This document shows positions 27,070-35,693 of a stretch of DNA of 64,000 nt, piece after piece. The notes beneath the pieces were generated by a model. That model was not told where the DNA came from, ran no database searches, and saw only the letters and a program-made list of their open reading frames with translations. The DNA is from an uncultured Mycoplasmatota bacterium (lineage in GTDB: Bacteria > Bacillota_I > Bacilli_A > Izemoplasmatales > Izemoplasmataceae), in contig CAJXVW010000001.1 in the NCBI GenBank assembly GCA_913062645.1, positions 1,054,001 through 1,118,000 on the forward strand. The letters run 5' to 3'. The first letter of the stretch is position 1. The number at the start of each line of letters is the position of its first letter. Position numbers and translations under genes: made by a program.

Positions 27070-27616
27070 ATTTCAGTCGGACATAGATGCCGTTGTCCCG
27101 TTCGAACATTCGATTCATGATGAACTCACGACGTATCGTGCAAAAATCAAAGTGATACTCCGCGATGATCTGATTCACCTGCTTTTCGGGATACGCTTTG
27201 CCAATCTCGAACGACTTGGCGATTTCTTCCAAGATCACCAGTCTTTTTTTACGTTGAACGGGAATCGACTTCAAGGTCCCATCGCGATCGAAGAACGTGT
27301 TCTTGATCTTGTCGTAGTACGCCTGTTCGCGCTCTTCCTCGCTTGTTGCCCTGGTTGCGATTGCTGCCACCTCGTGAAGCACGTTGAAGTCTAGTTTGGT
27401 TCGATCGAGTTCGTAGACCACGTAATATTGGTCCTTGTGCTTGCGAACCAGACCGGCTTCCTCCAATTTTTTTAGATGGAACGAGACCGTCGACGGGTGC
27501 AGTTCCAGACGTTCGCTTAACAACTCGACATACATCGGCTCCTTGTTCAGCGATGCGAGTATCTGCAAGCGGGATGGATCGGCCAGCAGTTTGAGCCGTT
27601 TGGCCAGATCGTTCAT
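27068..27616 (-). CDS. ArsR-type regulator with a DUF2087 domain
   Basis: This is a 182-residue protein. Residues 1-75 form an ArsR winged helix with LKLLADPSRLQILASL and LHPSTVSFHLKKLEEAGLV. The C-terminal part, RKKRLVILEEIAKSF through YHFDFCTIRREFI, matches DUF2087, a domain often fused to or paired with such regulators. The cysteine pair expected of a classical metal-sensing ArsR helix (CVC) is not present, so the signal is unknown. It is expressed from a perfect consensus promoter with repeats over the start region, pointing to autoregulation. It sits between comEA and the yqe block. Confidence 0.85.
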   Translation of the reverse strand: MNDLAKRLKLLADPSRLQILASLNKEPMYVELLSERLELHPSTVSFHLKKLEEAGLVRKHKDQYYVVYELDRTKLDFNVLHEVAAIATRATSEEEREQAYYDKIKNTFFDRDGTLKSIPVQRKKRLVILEEIAKSFEIGKAYPEKQVNQIIAEYHFDFCTIRREFIMNRMFERDNGIYVRLK

Positions 27617-27628
27617 GCTGTCACCTCA

Positions 27629-27683
27629 TTTTATTTTGATATCTATCAATTTAGATTATAATATCTATTTTTGTATTTGTCAA
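27629..27683 (-). promoter_or_regulatory. Consensus promoter and probable operator of the ArsR-type gene
   Basis: On the minus strand TTGACA (27678-27683), exactly 17 bases, then TATAAT (27655-27660). ATAGATAT occurs twice, once in the spacer and once downstream of the -10, the arrangement expected if the encoded regulator represses its own gene. Promoter certain by pattern; operator inferred. Confidence 0.8.
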
Positions 27684-27685
27684 AT

Positions 27686-27726
27686 TAAAAAAGGATTATT
27701 TTCGCTTACACAGGAAAATGATCCTT
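27686..27726 (-). terminator. Terminator of the yqeM-like gene
   Basis: On the minus strand the stem AAGGAT-x-ATTTTC/GAAAAT-x-ATCCTT is followed by six T. The TAA stop of the methyltransferase gene is within the second arm. Confidence 0.8.
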
Positions 27727-28364
27727 TCTTCGGTTCGGCGTTTCTTGACGACCTTGAGCCCCGCTTCGTCCAACAATCGCTTGTACACGCGCTGCGGATG
27801 GGTCGTCTGAAGGTGACTGTCGGACTGCCGTCCGAACGACAACGTATGTTTGATCTGATGGGGCTCGTTGGTCTTGCGGACACTCCACTGGAGAACATCA
27901 TCATCGAGGAGAATGTCTTCGTGATAGTTGTGGATACGCTCCACGTACTGAATGTGGATGAAATCGAACAGGAAGATCGAGTCCTCGGTCATTGCGTCGG
28001 CGACGTGGCCAAGCGCCTGCGCCACCTCGTCGAGATCGCGGAGGTAGTTGATGACGTCCGAGGTCATCAGAATCACGTCGTAGGTCTGGCTGATCGGTTC
28101 GAGGATGTCATGCAGGTAGAAACGGATGTCGACGTCATGTTCGACGGCGTTGTTCATCGCCCGCTCGAGCATTGCCTCCGAGATGTCGGTACCGGTCACG
28201 AAATACCCCTCATTGGCCAGCCGCACGGCAAGTGGCGCCGTGCCGCAGCCAAGGTCCAAAATAGTCCCTGGTTGGGCGTATTTCGTCACCCACTCGAAGT
28301 AGGTGTCGTTGAGTTCGGGATCGATGAACTGGTCGTAGTACGGAGCCAGTTTGTCGTAGATCAT
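27696..28364 (-). CDS. yqeM: YqeM-type SAM-dependent methyltransferase
   Basis: This 222-residue class I methyltransferase has motif I ILDLGCGTAPLAVRLA and GTDISEAMLE (post-I acidic residue), and DVILMTSDVINYL as motif II. The substrate is unknown. It overlaps the rsfS stop by 4 bases. The order yqeH-yqeK-rsfS-yqeM is the same as in B. subtilis, which supports the YqeM call. A terminator overlapping its stop ends the yqe transcript. Confidence 0.88.
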   Translation of the reverse strand: MIYDKLAPYYDQFIDPELNDTYFEWVTKYAQPGTILDLGCGTAPLAVRLANEGYFVTGTDISEAMLERAMNNAVEHDVDIRFYLHDILEPISQTYDVILMTSDVINYLRDLDEVAQALGHVADAMTEDSIFLFDFIHIQYVERIHNYHEDILLDDDVLQWSVRKTNEPHQIKHTLSFGRQSDSHLQTTHPQRVYKRLLDEAGLKVVKKRRTEERIIFLCKRK

Positions 28365-28702
28365 TTCAGTTCCTGAGGCGACATTTTGCGGATTTCCACC
28401 AACATCTTCTCGATGTTGTAGTATTCGCGTTCTTCTTTGGTGAAGACGTTGACGATGACGTCCTTGGCATCCATCAGAATCCAGCTGTTGGAGTTCTTGC
28501 CTTCGATTCTCGGCTGCGGCAGTTTCGCCTTGGCGAGATCGTCGGCGACGTGATTGACGGCCGCCTGAAGCTGACGCTGATTGGTGGCACTGGAGATCAC
28601 CAGATAATCAAAGAAGGGTGATTTCTCACGCATGTCATAGATTTCGATGTCCTGCAGTTTGACATCTTCGAGTGCATTGACGATGAGTTCGATTTTATTC
28701 AT
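28361..28702 (-). CDS. rsfS: Ribosomal silencing factor RsfS
   Basis: This 113-residue protein matches the RsfS/YqeL (DUF143, Iojap) family: DMREKSPFFDYLVISSATNQRQ, then SNSWILMDAKDVIVNVFTKE. It binds uL14 on the large subunit and blocks subunit joining when nutrients are short. It overlaps yqeK and yqeM by 4 bases at each end, so the three genes are translationally coupled. The ribosome site is GGGGAGGAC, inside yqeK. Confidence 0.95.
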   Translation of the reverse strand: MNKIELIVNALEDVKLQDIEIYDMREKSPFFDYLVISSATNQRQLQAAVNHVADDLAKAKLPQPRIEGKNSNSWILMDAKDVIVNVFTKEEREYYNIEKMLVEIRKMSPQELK

Positions 28703-29283
28703 GCTGTGTCCTCCCCGTGTGGTTTGTAGTAGTCGCGGGCCAGATATGCCGTTTTGGGCACCTGTCCGCCGGTGGTTTCATAGAAACGGATCGAATCGTC
28801 GATCGCCGTGTAGACGGCGAGATCGAGATCGACGAAGGCGATCGCACGCACCTTGACGCAAGACTCGTAAGTGCGGTTGGGTTCGATGTAATCGCTGATG
28901 AAGATGATCTTTTCGTAGATCGACATCGCGGGTTTGCCGATCGTGTGATGACAGATCGCGTCGAGCACGTCCTGGTCGGCGATGCCGTATTCACGAGACG
29001 CGACGACGACGGCGCTGTAGGCGTGCAGGATGTGTTCGTTGTAATTGGCGATGATGTCCTCGGCGTCGGCAAAATACGAGCGGATCAGTTGCATGTTTTG
29101 CTTCTTGGGATAGTACTTGGTGATGTCGTGCAGGAGCGCAGCCCATTCGAGTTTGTCGAGATCGGCGTCGTGGCGTCGACCGAGTTCCAGTGCGGTGTCG
29201 CGTACGCCGAAGACGTGATTGAGGCGATTGGGCTTGTTCTGATAGAGCACCTGAAGATCTTTGATGACGTCGGTTTTGGTCAT
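28699..29283 (-). CDS. yqeK: YqeK-type HD-domain Ap4A hydrolase
   Basis: This 194-residue protein has the HD motif ALLHDITKYY and the surrounding NHVFGVRDTALEL and HHTIGKPAMS segments of the YqeK family. These iron-dependent enzymes split diadenosine tetraphosphate symmetrically. In Bacillus the gene follows nadD; here it follows yqeH directly with a 4-base overlap, so nadD is missing from this position. Confidence 0.92.
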   Translation of the reverse strand: MTKTDVIKDLQVLYQNKPNRLNHVFGVRDTALELGRRHDADLDKLEWAALLHDITKYYPKKQNMQLIRSYFADAEDIIANYNEHILHAYSAVVVASREYGIADQDVLDAICHHTIGKPAMSIYEKIIFISDYIEPNRTYESCVKVRAIAFVDLDLAVYTAIDDSIRFYETTGGQVPKTAYLARDYYKPHGEDTA

Positions 29284-30374
29284 ATCAGCGCCTCCCTGAG
29301 ATAGGGTCTGGTCCGCGGATGGACGTGGACGCGGATGTCGATCGGCCCCTTGACGGTGACGAACCCGAGTCCGGGCAGCACGACGTCGTGTTTGCCGGCT
29401 GGCACATGGAACGGCGTCATCGCGAGGTCGAACCGTTCGTCCGCTACGGGCGGCACAAGCACTGTGCCGACGCGATTGGCAAACAACTCATCGGCCCGTT
29501 CCAACTTGGTCCGGTGAAGCGTGATCCCAGGAGCGGCGTAACAGACGAAGGACGTCCGTTCACCCCCCACGAAGTCAATCCGGGCGAGACCGCCGAGAAA
29601 GATTGTCTGACGGGGATCCAGTTGATAGATTTTGGCCTTGATCTCCTTGGTCGGCGTGATCGCCTTGAGCGTCGCCGCCGAAACGTGGTGTGTCAGTTGG
29701 ATGTCGTTGAGGATGCCCGGCGTGTCGACGATGTATTGATCGCCAATCGGGATCTTGATCATGTCGAGCGTCGTGCCGGCCGCCTGGCTGACGGTGATGA
29801 CGTCCTCGGCACTGTCGGCGTAGGCTTTCAACAGCGTGTTGATGAACGTCGACTTGCCGACGTTGGTGGCCCCGACGATGTAGATGTCGCGACCGTTGGC
29901 AAGTTCGAGGATGCTGTCCATCACATCGTCGATGTGCTGGTATTTGCGGGCGCTCATCAAGTGAATCCGCAGCGGTTTCAGATGATGGTCGCTGACGATC
30001 TTGCGGATGTGATGAAGCAGTTTCGCGTCGCTGACGCTCTTGGGCAACAAATCGCGTTTGTTGGCGAGCACGATCATGTCGTTGTGGTTCGTCAGCTTGC
30101 CGATTTGCAGAATCAGCGATCCTTCGAGATCGAAGATGTCGACGATGTTGACGACGAGCGCATCGTCGTCGGCGATTTGCGATATGATGCGGTAATATTC
30201 GTCCTGAGTGACATGGAGCGGCGTCACTTCGTTGTAGTGTTTGAGACGGAAACAACGGCGACAGACGACCGTCTCATCGCCTTCGGGCAATTTGCTTTGC
30301 GGCAGGTAGCCGGGACTGGCGGGGTCGTCACACTGGATGACGCTGCCGCAGCCGATGCATCGGAGAATGTCCAT
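29280..30374 (-). CDS. yqeH: Ribosome biogenesis GTPase YqeH
   Basis: This is a 364-residue protein. The start is the ATG at 30374, one base after the yqeG stop; the longer frame is a shadow. The N-terminal zinc finger has CIGCG and CRRC. The GTPase is circularly permuted: NKRD (G4) near residue 120 comes before GATNVGKST (G1) and DTPG (G3). It acts in 30S subunit assembly. It is coupled to yqeG upstream and yqeK downstream. Confidence 0.95.
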   Translation of the reverse strand: MDILRCIGCGSVIQCDDPASPGYLPQSKLPEGDETVVCRRCFRLKHYNEVTPLHVTQDEYYRIISQIADDDALVVNIVDIFDLEGSLILQIGKLTNHNDMIVLANKRDLLPKSVSDAKLLHHIRKIVSDHHLKPLRIHLMSARKYQHIDDVMDSILELANGRDIYIVGATNVGKSTFINTLLKAYADSAEDVITVSQAAGTTLDMIKIPIGDQYIVDTPGILNDIQLTHHVSAATLKAITPTKEIKAKIYQLDPRQTIFLGGLARIDFVGGERTSFVCYAAPGITLHRTKLERADELFANRVGTVLVPPVADERFDLAMTPFHVPAGKHDVVLPGLGFVTVKGPIDIRVHVHPRTRPYLREALI

Positions 30375-30375
30375 G

Positions 30376-30936
30376 TCAACCACGCTGATCCAACCCGAGC
30401 GCGGCGAAGCGGTCGGGATAGTTACGTTTGATTTTTTCAAGCATCCGCGATTCGATGCGGCGGTTGTACTTGGTATACCACTTTTCGGTCTTCTTTTTGA
30501 TCGGATCGACAAGCACCACATGAAGTTGGAAACGATTGCCGCCCCAGACGTCGGTCATCAGTTGATCACCGATCAAGAGGGTGTTCTCTTTGGTTGCTTC
30601 CGGAAAACTTGCCATCGCCCGGCGAATGCCCCGGACAAGGGGCTTCTTGGCCGATGCGAATCCGCCGATTCCAAGCGTCGCCCGGAACCGATCGAGGCGT
30701 TCGGGATGATTGTTCGACAACAGAACGATACCGAATCCCTGCGCCGCCAGTTCGTCGAACTTGGCGCGGATGGCGTCGGTCGGTTCGTGCTCTTCATAAG
30801 AAATGAGCGTATTGTCGAGATCGGTGATGATGTATCGGAATCCCTGGTCGTACAGGGCCTTGAAGTCAATGTCAAAAAACGAATGATGGTACTCATTCGG
30901 AATGAAATGCGATGTCTTGAGAAAGTGATGAATCAT
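30376..30936 (-). CDS. yqeG: YqeG-family HAD phosphatase
   Basis: This is a 186-residue protein starting at ATG 30936. The ribosome site is weak (GAGCGTGACC). The HAD motif I reads YIITDLDNTLI, motif II LLSNN, and the C-terminal LIGDQLMTDVWGGNR is motif IV. This is HAD subfamily IIIA, known as YqeG in Firmicutes, with likely phosphatase activity on an unknown substrate. It is the first gene of the yqeG-yqeH-yqeK-rsfS-yqeM run. Confidence 0.92.
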   Translation of the reverse strand: MIHHFLKTSHFIPNEYHHSFFDIDFKALYDQGFRYIITDLDNTLISYEEHEPTDAIRAKFDELAAQGFGIVLLSNNHPERLDRFRATLGIGGFASAKKPLVRGIRRAMASFPEATKENTLLIGDQLMTDVWGGNRFQLHVVLVDPIKKKTEKWYTKYNRRIESRMLEKIKRNYPDRFAALGLDQRG

Positions 30937-30977
30937 CGCGGTCACGCTCGCTTTCGATGAGGATGATTGACGTCTTT

Positions 30978-31619
30978 CTACCAGAGCGCCTTCAGTTCCC
31001 GGCGGATCACTCGGTAGTCGGGACAAAGCCGTTGGAGCAAATCGTAGAAGTCGGGGCCGTGATTGGCATGAACCAAATGACAGATCTCATGCAGGAAGAC
31101 GTACTCGGTATAGCGTTTGTCAAGGTGCACGAGATGGGTATTGATGTTGATCGTACGGAGGCGCGGATTGCAGCTGCCGTGGCGTGTCTTGGCGTATCGT
31201 GTGCGCAATGTGATGTTCTTGATGTCGATGAATCCATTGTCCATGTAGCGGTCGACGAGTTCACTCAGATACTCGGTCATCGCCGCTTTTTCAAAAGCGG
31301 TGACACGAGTCGCATCGTCCGGGATGCGGACGGTGTCATCGGAGAAGATGAGATCGTCGTCTCCCCGCATGCGGCGATACTCCTTGCCCCATAGGCGGTA
31401 GACACTGTCGTCGACGGTGCGCACGCAGTGTTTCAGGTATTTGCGGTAAAACGTCGTTTCGTTGGCGGTGATGTAGTTCAGCGCGTCGCGTTCGTTCTGA
31501 TTGTGTGCGAGATTGATCTGGATGTAGCCGTCGCGTTTGAAATAGTAATAGGTGTTCTTGTTGTTCTTGGCGGTGACGCGGTAGGGAACCTCGCGGCCGT
31601 TCAACCGGATTGCTTTCAT
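30978..31619 (-). CDS. YgjP-like (DUF45) metal-dependent hydrolase
   Basis: This is a 213-residue protein. The zinc site is clear: FLHEICHLVHANHGPDFYDLL, an HExxH with a third histidine in NHGPDF. Upstream, the KTRHGSCNPRLRTININTHL block is also typical of the YgjP/DUF45 family (UTP-pyrophosphatase or M48-like peptidase fold). The substrate is not established here. It overlaps the mtnN stop by 4 bases and ends 41 bases before yqeG. Confidence 0.88.
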   Translation of the reverse strand: MKAIRLNGREVPYRVTAKNNKNTYYYFKRDGYIQINLAHNQNERDALNYITANETTFYRKYLKHCVRTVDDSVYRLWGKEYRRMRGDDDLIFSDDTVRIPDDATRVTAFEKAAMTEYLSELVDRYMDNGFIDIKNITLRTRYAKTRHGSCNPRLRTININTHLVHLDKRYTEYVFLHEICHLVHANHGPDFYDLLQRLCPDYRVIRRELKALW

Positions 31620-32308
31620 TGGATCGCGTCCAACAACGAGACGAGAAACGTGGCGGCGGTGTCGGCGGCGTCTTGCAGGAAGGTGTAGAAATCCTCCGCC
31701 TGCGTAACGTCATCAAGCACGTCGCTGATCGAACGCAAAATCAGAAACGGCACGTCATAGAGCGTCGCCACATGGGCGATCGCCGCGGCCTCCATTTCGA
31801 TCGCGTAAATGTCGTCGTAGACAGCGTTGATCGGTTGGACGATCGCCGAATCGAGGACGAACTGATCCCCTGATGCGATGCGTCCGACCTTGTAAGAAAC
31901 ATCCTGTTTGGCAAGAATCGAAACGGCCTGTTCGATCAGCCGTTCATCGGCATGAAACGCTGCGTCCTGACCGGGGATCTGGCCCCGTACGTAATCGGAA
32001 TAGTCGGTCACGTCGACGTCGTGGTAGACAATCTCCCGACCGAGGATGAGATCCTTGTGACATGCCCCGTTTTGTCCGCCGGCGACGCCGATGTTGACGA
32101 TCGTGTCGACATCGAAGTGTTCGATCAGAAGACTCGTTGTGACGGCGGCGTTGGTCTTGCCGACGCCGGCTTGAACGAGGACGACGTCATGCCCGTGGAT
32201 GGTGCCACGATAAAAGGTGCGCACGCGGTGCGACACGCTTTGTAGATCCTGCATCGTGGCTTTGATGGTGGCGATTTCCACTTCCATGGCGCCGATGATT
32301 GCGATCAT
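31616..32308 (-). CDS. mtnN: 5'-methylthioadenosine/S-adenosylhomocysteine nucleosidase
   Basis: This 230-residue protein starts MIAIIGAMEVEIATIK and has VLVQAGVGKTNAAVTTSLL, VNIGVAGGQNG, AIEMEAAAIAHVA and RSISDVLDD, all hallmarks of MTAN/Pfs. It cleaves adenine from MTA and SAH, recycling products of SAM-dependent enzymes such as MiaB. The ribosome site is AGGAGGTC. The greA-mtnN neighbourhood is conserved with Bacillus yrrU. Confidence 0.95.
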   Translation of the reverse strand: MIAIIGAMEVEIATIKATMQDLQSVSHRVRTFYRGTIHGHDVVLVQAGVGKTNAAVTTSLLIEHFDVDTIVNIGVAGGQNGACHKDLILGREIVYHDVDVTDYSDYVRGQIPGQDAAFHADERLIEQAVSILAKQDVSYKVGRIASGDQFVLDSAIVQPINAVYDDIYAIEMEAAAIAHVATLYDVPFLILRSISDVLDDVTQAEDFYTFLQDAADTAATFLVSLLDAIQ

Positions 32309-32320
32309 GTCTGACCTCCT

Positions 32321-32355
32321 AAAATGAAAATAAGAATGTCGTGGACACTCTTATT
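32321..32355 (-). terminator. Terminator of greA
   Basis: On the minus strand a 12-base stem, AATAAGAGTGTC with GACATTCTTATT (one weak pair), has loop CAC and is followed by TTCATTTT. The greA TAA stop is part of the first arm. Confidence 0.8.
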
Positions 32356-32815
32356 TGACGTCGATGATGGTGACAACAACGTCGCGTCCGGTTTCGGTCT
32401 TGACGGTGATGGATTGGCCTTTCTTGCTGCCGATGATGCCTTTGCCGATCGGCGATTCGTTGCTGATGCGCTGTTTCAGCGGATCGGCTTCGAGGGAACC
32501 GACCAGAGTGTATTCCTGTTCCGGCATGTCACCGACTTTGAGAACGACGGTTTTTCCGATGTTGACGCGGCTGGACCGATCTTTCTTGATGATTTCGTAA
32601 TTTTTCAGGATGCCTTCGATTTCCTTGATGCGGGCTTCGATCTGGGCCTGTTCGTCACGGGCGGCGTCGTAGTCGGCGTTTTCCGACAGGTCGCCCTGCT
32701 GGCGGGCTTCCTTGAGGGCATCAAGGTTGCGCTTGCGGTCGACGGTTTTAAGCTTTTCCAGTTCGTTCTGCAGGTCGAGGAGACCCTGTTCGGTTAACTT
32801 GTATGCTTTTTCCAT
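32351..32815 (-). CDS. greA: Transcription elongation factor GreA
   Basis: This 154-residue protein has an N-terminal coiled coil with LKTVDRKRNLDALKEARQQG and the acidic tip DLSENADYDAARDEQ, then a C-terminal FKBP-like domain with SPIGKGIIGSKKGQ. It rescues backtracked RNA polymerase by stimulating transcript cleavage. The -10 box of its likely promoter (TATAAT near 32840-32845) overlaps the udk stop codon. udk-greA order is as in Bacillus. Confidence 0.97.
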   Translation of the reverse strand: MEKAYKLTEQGLLDLQNELEKLKTVDRKRNLDALKEARQQGDLSENADYDAARDEQAQIEARIKEIEGILKNYEIIKKDRSSRVNIGKTVVLKVGDMPEQEYTLVGSLEADPLKQRISNESPIGKGIIGSKKGQSITVKTETGRDVVVTIIDVK

Positions 32816-32841
32816 GTATGTACCTCCACTATGGTAATATA

Positions 32842-33474
32842 TTATACTACATCTTTCTTGGAAATGATAGAGTTAATTTTGGTGATGATGAGGTCGACGG
32901 CGACGTCGTGATCCTTGTCGTTGGGGATGATCACGTCGGCGTATCGCTTGGTCGGTTTGACGAACGCGAAATGCATCGGTTTGACCGTCGACAGGTATTG
33001 GTTGATGACGTTTTCCATCGTCCGTCCGCGCTCCGCCATGTCCCTCGTCAGGCGGCGGATGAAGCGGATGTCGTCATCGGCTTCGACGTACAGTTTGATG
33101 TCGCACAGTTCGCGGATCCGTTCGTCTTCCATGATCAGGATGCCTTCGAGAATGATGATCGATGTCGGATGGAGCGTTTCGGTCCTGTCGCTGCGCGTCA
33201 GCAGTTCGAAATCATAGACCGGCTTGACGATCGATTCGCCTCGGATCAGCTGCAGGATCTGACGAAACATCAGATCGTTGTCGAGCGAAAACGGATGGTC
33301 GTAGTTGACCTTGTAGCGCTCCTCCATCGTCATCTCGGACTGATCCTTGTAATAGTCGTCGTGCTTGATGACCGTGACGTTTTCGGGATTGAACGCGTCG
33401 ATGATCTTGTTGACGACGGTCGTCTTGCCGGAGGCCGAGCCGCCGGCGACGGCGATGATTACCGGTTTCTTCAT
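32842..33474 (-). CDS. udk: Uridine kinase
   Basis: This is a 210-residue protein. The start is the ATG at 33474 (AAAGGTGATACG-ATG). The P-loop GGSASGKTT is at about residues 10-18, followed by the HDDYYKDQ block and the YDHPFSLDNDLMF segment of uridine kinases. The phosphotransfer region has FVEADDDIRFIRRLTRD. It phosphorylates uridine and cytidine for salvage. It lies between trhP2 and greA as in Bacillus. Confidence 0.96.
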   Translation of the reverse strand: MKKPVIIAVAGGSASGKTTVVNKIIDAFNPENVTVIKHDDYYKDQSEMTMEERYKVNYDHPFSLDNDLMFRQILQLIRGESIVKPVYDFELLTRSDRTETLHPTSIIILEGILIMEDERIRELCDIKLYVEADDDIRFIRRLTRDMAERGRTMENVINQYLSTVKPMHFAFVKPTKRYADVIIPNDKDHDVAVDLIITKINSIISKKDVV

Positions 33475-33493
33475 CGTATCACCTTTCCTTAAC

Positions 33494-33518
33494 AAAAGGA
33501 GTTGAAAAACTCCTTTTT
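33494..33518 (-). terminator. Terminator between trhP2 and udk
   Basis: On the minus strand the stem AAAAGGAGTT/AACTCCTTTT with loop TTTC is followed by GTT. It lies between the trhP2 stop and the udk ribosome site. Confidence 0.7.
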
Positions 33519-33580
33519 GTCATGTCCGTGCTGTTATCCACATCTATTATATTACATATGGGTCGTTTTGCAAGTAAAAA

Positions 33581-34771
33581 CTATGTTTTGATGCGCCGGA
33601 TGATGTCGTAGCGGCGGACCGGGAAGGGGATCGTGACGATCACCTTCTGTTTGGGATGCGGGGCATCCTCCATGGCGTTGCCTTGTTCGTCCCGGATGTC
33701 GCTGATCCGGAACTTCATCGTCTCCATGTGGGGACTGAACAGTTCGACGTCGTCGCCGATTGCGAACTTGTTGCGTTGTTCGATCGTCGCTTCCAGCGTG
33801 TCGGGATTGTAATCGAGAACCAACCCGATGAAGTCCTGGGTCGCCTGTTCGCTGCGCATGTCGTAGAGTTGTTGATCGATCGAGGTCATGCCTTCCATGA
33901 AACCATGCGAGGTCAGACGGTTCTCCGCTTTGCGGATCTCCAGCAAGTACCGCGGCAGATCGATGTCGTGGTCGTCGCAGATGTTGTCGATCAGTTTGCG
34001 GTAGATGTTGACGACGGTGGCGATGTAATGAATCGACTTCATCCGTCCTTCGATCTTGAGGCTGTCGACGCCGATGTCGATCAGATCGGAAATGTGCTGG
34101 ACGGTTTGAAGATCCTTGGCGCTCATCGCAAAGTAGGAATCGTGGTTCAGTTTCTCGTCGCCGTCGTACAGATCATAGTTCCAGCGACAGCTATGGGCGC
34201 ACCCACCGCGATTGGCGTCGCGATCGGCCATGTTGTTGGAGAGGGTGCAGCGTCCGCTGTAACTGACGCACATGCCGCCATGAATGAACACTTCGATGGC
34301 GCAATCGGTGTGTTCGCGCAAATCCTTGATCTCGGTTTTCGACAGTTCCCGGGCGAGGACGATGCGCGACGCGCCCCGTTCCTGCCAGAACGACACGCTC
34401 TCGTGATTGGTGATCGACATCTGCGTGGAGATGTGGATCTCGAGATCGGTGTGTTCGCGCGCCGTGTCGATGACGATCGGTGAAGCGCAGATGATGGCGT
34501 CGACGCCGATTTTGTCGAGAGCCGTCAAGTACGCCTTGAGGCCGTCGAGATCGTCGTTGTGGGGGATGATGTTGGTGGTGACGTAGACTTTCTTGCCGCG
34601 TTCGTGGGCAAAGTCGCATCCCGCTTTGATCTCATCGAGACCAAAATTCGAAGCACGCGCCCGAAGGCTGAACTGTTTGCCGCCGATGAATACCGCGTCT
34701 GCCCCATACAGGAACGCGATCTTGAGTTTTTCCAAATCGCCGGCCGGGGCCAGCAGTTCCGGCTTTTTCAT
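33581..34771 (-). CDS. trhP2: U32 family protein, tRNA 5-hydroxyuridine synthesis TrhP2-like
   Basis: This is a 396-residue protein. LLAPAGDLEKLKIAFLYGADAVFIGG opens the U32 barrel, and FIHGGMCVSYSGRCTLSNN and the ANRGGCAHSCRW block contribute the four cysteines that hold an Fe-S cluster. In B. subtilis YrrO (TrhP2) works with YrrN (TrhP1) to hydroxylate U34 of tRNA from prephenate. The gene overlaps trhP1 by 4 bases and has AAGGAGG inside it. The methyltransferase trmR (yrrM), next door in Bacillus, is not here. Confidence 0.9.
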   Translation of the reverse strand: MKKPELLAPAGDLEKLKIAFLYGADAVFIGGKQFSLRARASNFGLDEIKAGCDFAHERGKKVYVTTNIIPHNDDLDGLKAYLTALDKIGVDAIICASPIVIDTAREHTDLEIHISTQMSITNHESVSFWQERGASRIVLARELSKTEIKDLREHTDCAIEVFIHGGMCVSYSGRCTLSNNMADRDANRGGCAHSCRWNYDLYDGDEKLNHDSYFAMSAKDLQTVQHISDLIDIGVDSLKIEGRMKSIHYIATVVNIYRKLIDNICDDHDIDLPRYLLEIRKAENRLTSHGFMEGMTSIDQQLYDMRSEQATQDFIGLVLDYNPDTLEATIEQRNKFAIGDDVELFSPHMETMKFRISDIRDEQGNAMEDAPHPKQKVIVTIPFPVRRYDIIRRIKT

Positions 34772-35667
34772 CGCGATCCCTCCTTGTCCACGTCGTATAC
34801 TGTCGGTTTGTGAAGGAAACCGGTATCGTGTGTGGTGGCGTATCGCAAGGCGATCGTCCTGGCTTGCTCGGGATCCTCGTGGTCCAGTAATCTGCGGTAA
34901 TCGCGCACCACATCAAGAAGATAGGCGGCATTCTGAAACATGCCGTCGATGACAAACAGATCGATGTGTGCGGTGAGCTGGTAAAGATCGTTGAACGAAG
35001 CCATCGGCTTGCTGCGGAAAATGTGCGTCCCATGTTCATCCTGAACAATCGGATACGACTCGTCGCGCAATTCTTCGACTAGGCGCAGATTGCGCGCTTG
35101 GAGGTACTTGTCATAGTCTTCGCCCTGGTACTCCAGGAAGTTGGTGACAAGCGGACGTCGCGAATGGAACATGTTGAGATGACCGTGGCCGATGATCGCC
35201 AGTTTGATCGGCGAGCTGGCGGCGATCCGGGTCATGTCCGCAAGCGGTATTTCCTTGGCGATGAACAATCCTTGGATACCCTGTTTGCCCCAGAACACCG
35301 GATCGTAGTAATTCGTATTGAGTGTTTCAGGGTTGTAGAACAAGCGGTTTGTCATGCCTCGTCTGCGGGCCAGCTGATACACGGCGAGATCGCCGAAGAT
35401 GACGCCATCGGCGTCGATCGAATCGATGAACGCGAGATACGACTCCAACGGAGCGAGCAGGTCATTGTGAACGATCACATTCACCTGGACGATGAGTTCT
35501 TTTCCAAGGGAATGGGCCAGTTCACAGGCTCGCTTGATGTCGGCTTCGTCGAACGAGCGCACCAGGCGATTGGCGTATGTGCCGTGGCCGACGATGAAGA
35601 CGTCGGCTCCCGCGTCGGTAAGGGCGCGGATGTCGTCCACCGCGAATGGGGTAACGGCTAGTTTCAT
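34768..35667 (-). CDS. trhP1: U32 family protein, TrhP1-like
   Basis: This 299-residue shorter U32 paralogue begins KLAVTPFAVDDIRALTDAGAD and has VNVIVHNDLLAPLESYL, IFGDLAVYQLARRRG and LFYNPETLNTNYYDP. It lacks the C-terminal cysteine cluster seen in the longer partner. It is the YrrN (TrhP1) counterpart by position and length, and acts with TrhP2 in tRNA U34 hydroxylation. The start GTGATTCC-ATG follows a GC-rich hairpin at 35694-35715. Confidence 0.87.
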   Translation of the reverse strand: MKLAVTPFAVDDIRALTDAGADVFIVGHGTYANRLVRSFDEADIKRACELAHSLGKELIVQVNVIVHNDLLAPLESYLAFIDSIDADGVIFGDLAVYQLARRRGMTNRLFYNPETLNTNYYDPVFWGKQGIQGLFIAKEIPLADMTRIAASSPIKLAIIGHGHLNMFHSRRPLVTNFLEYQGEDYDKYLQARNLRLVEELRDESYPIVQDEHGTHIFRSKPMASFNDLYQLTAHIDLFVIDGMFQNAAYLLDVVRDYRRLLDHEDPEQARTIALRYATTHDTGFLHKPTVYDVDKEGSR

Positions 35668-35693
35668 GGAATCACGTCCTTTGGTTCAAAGCC

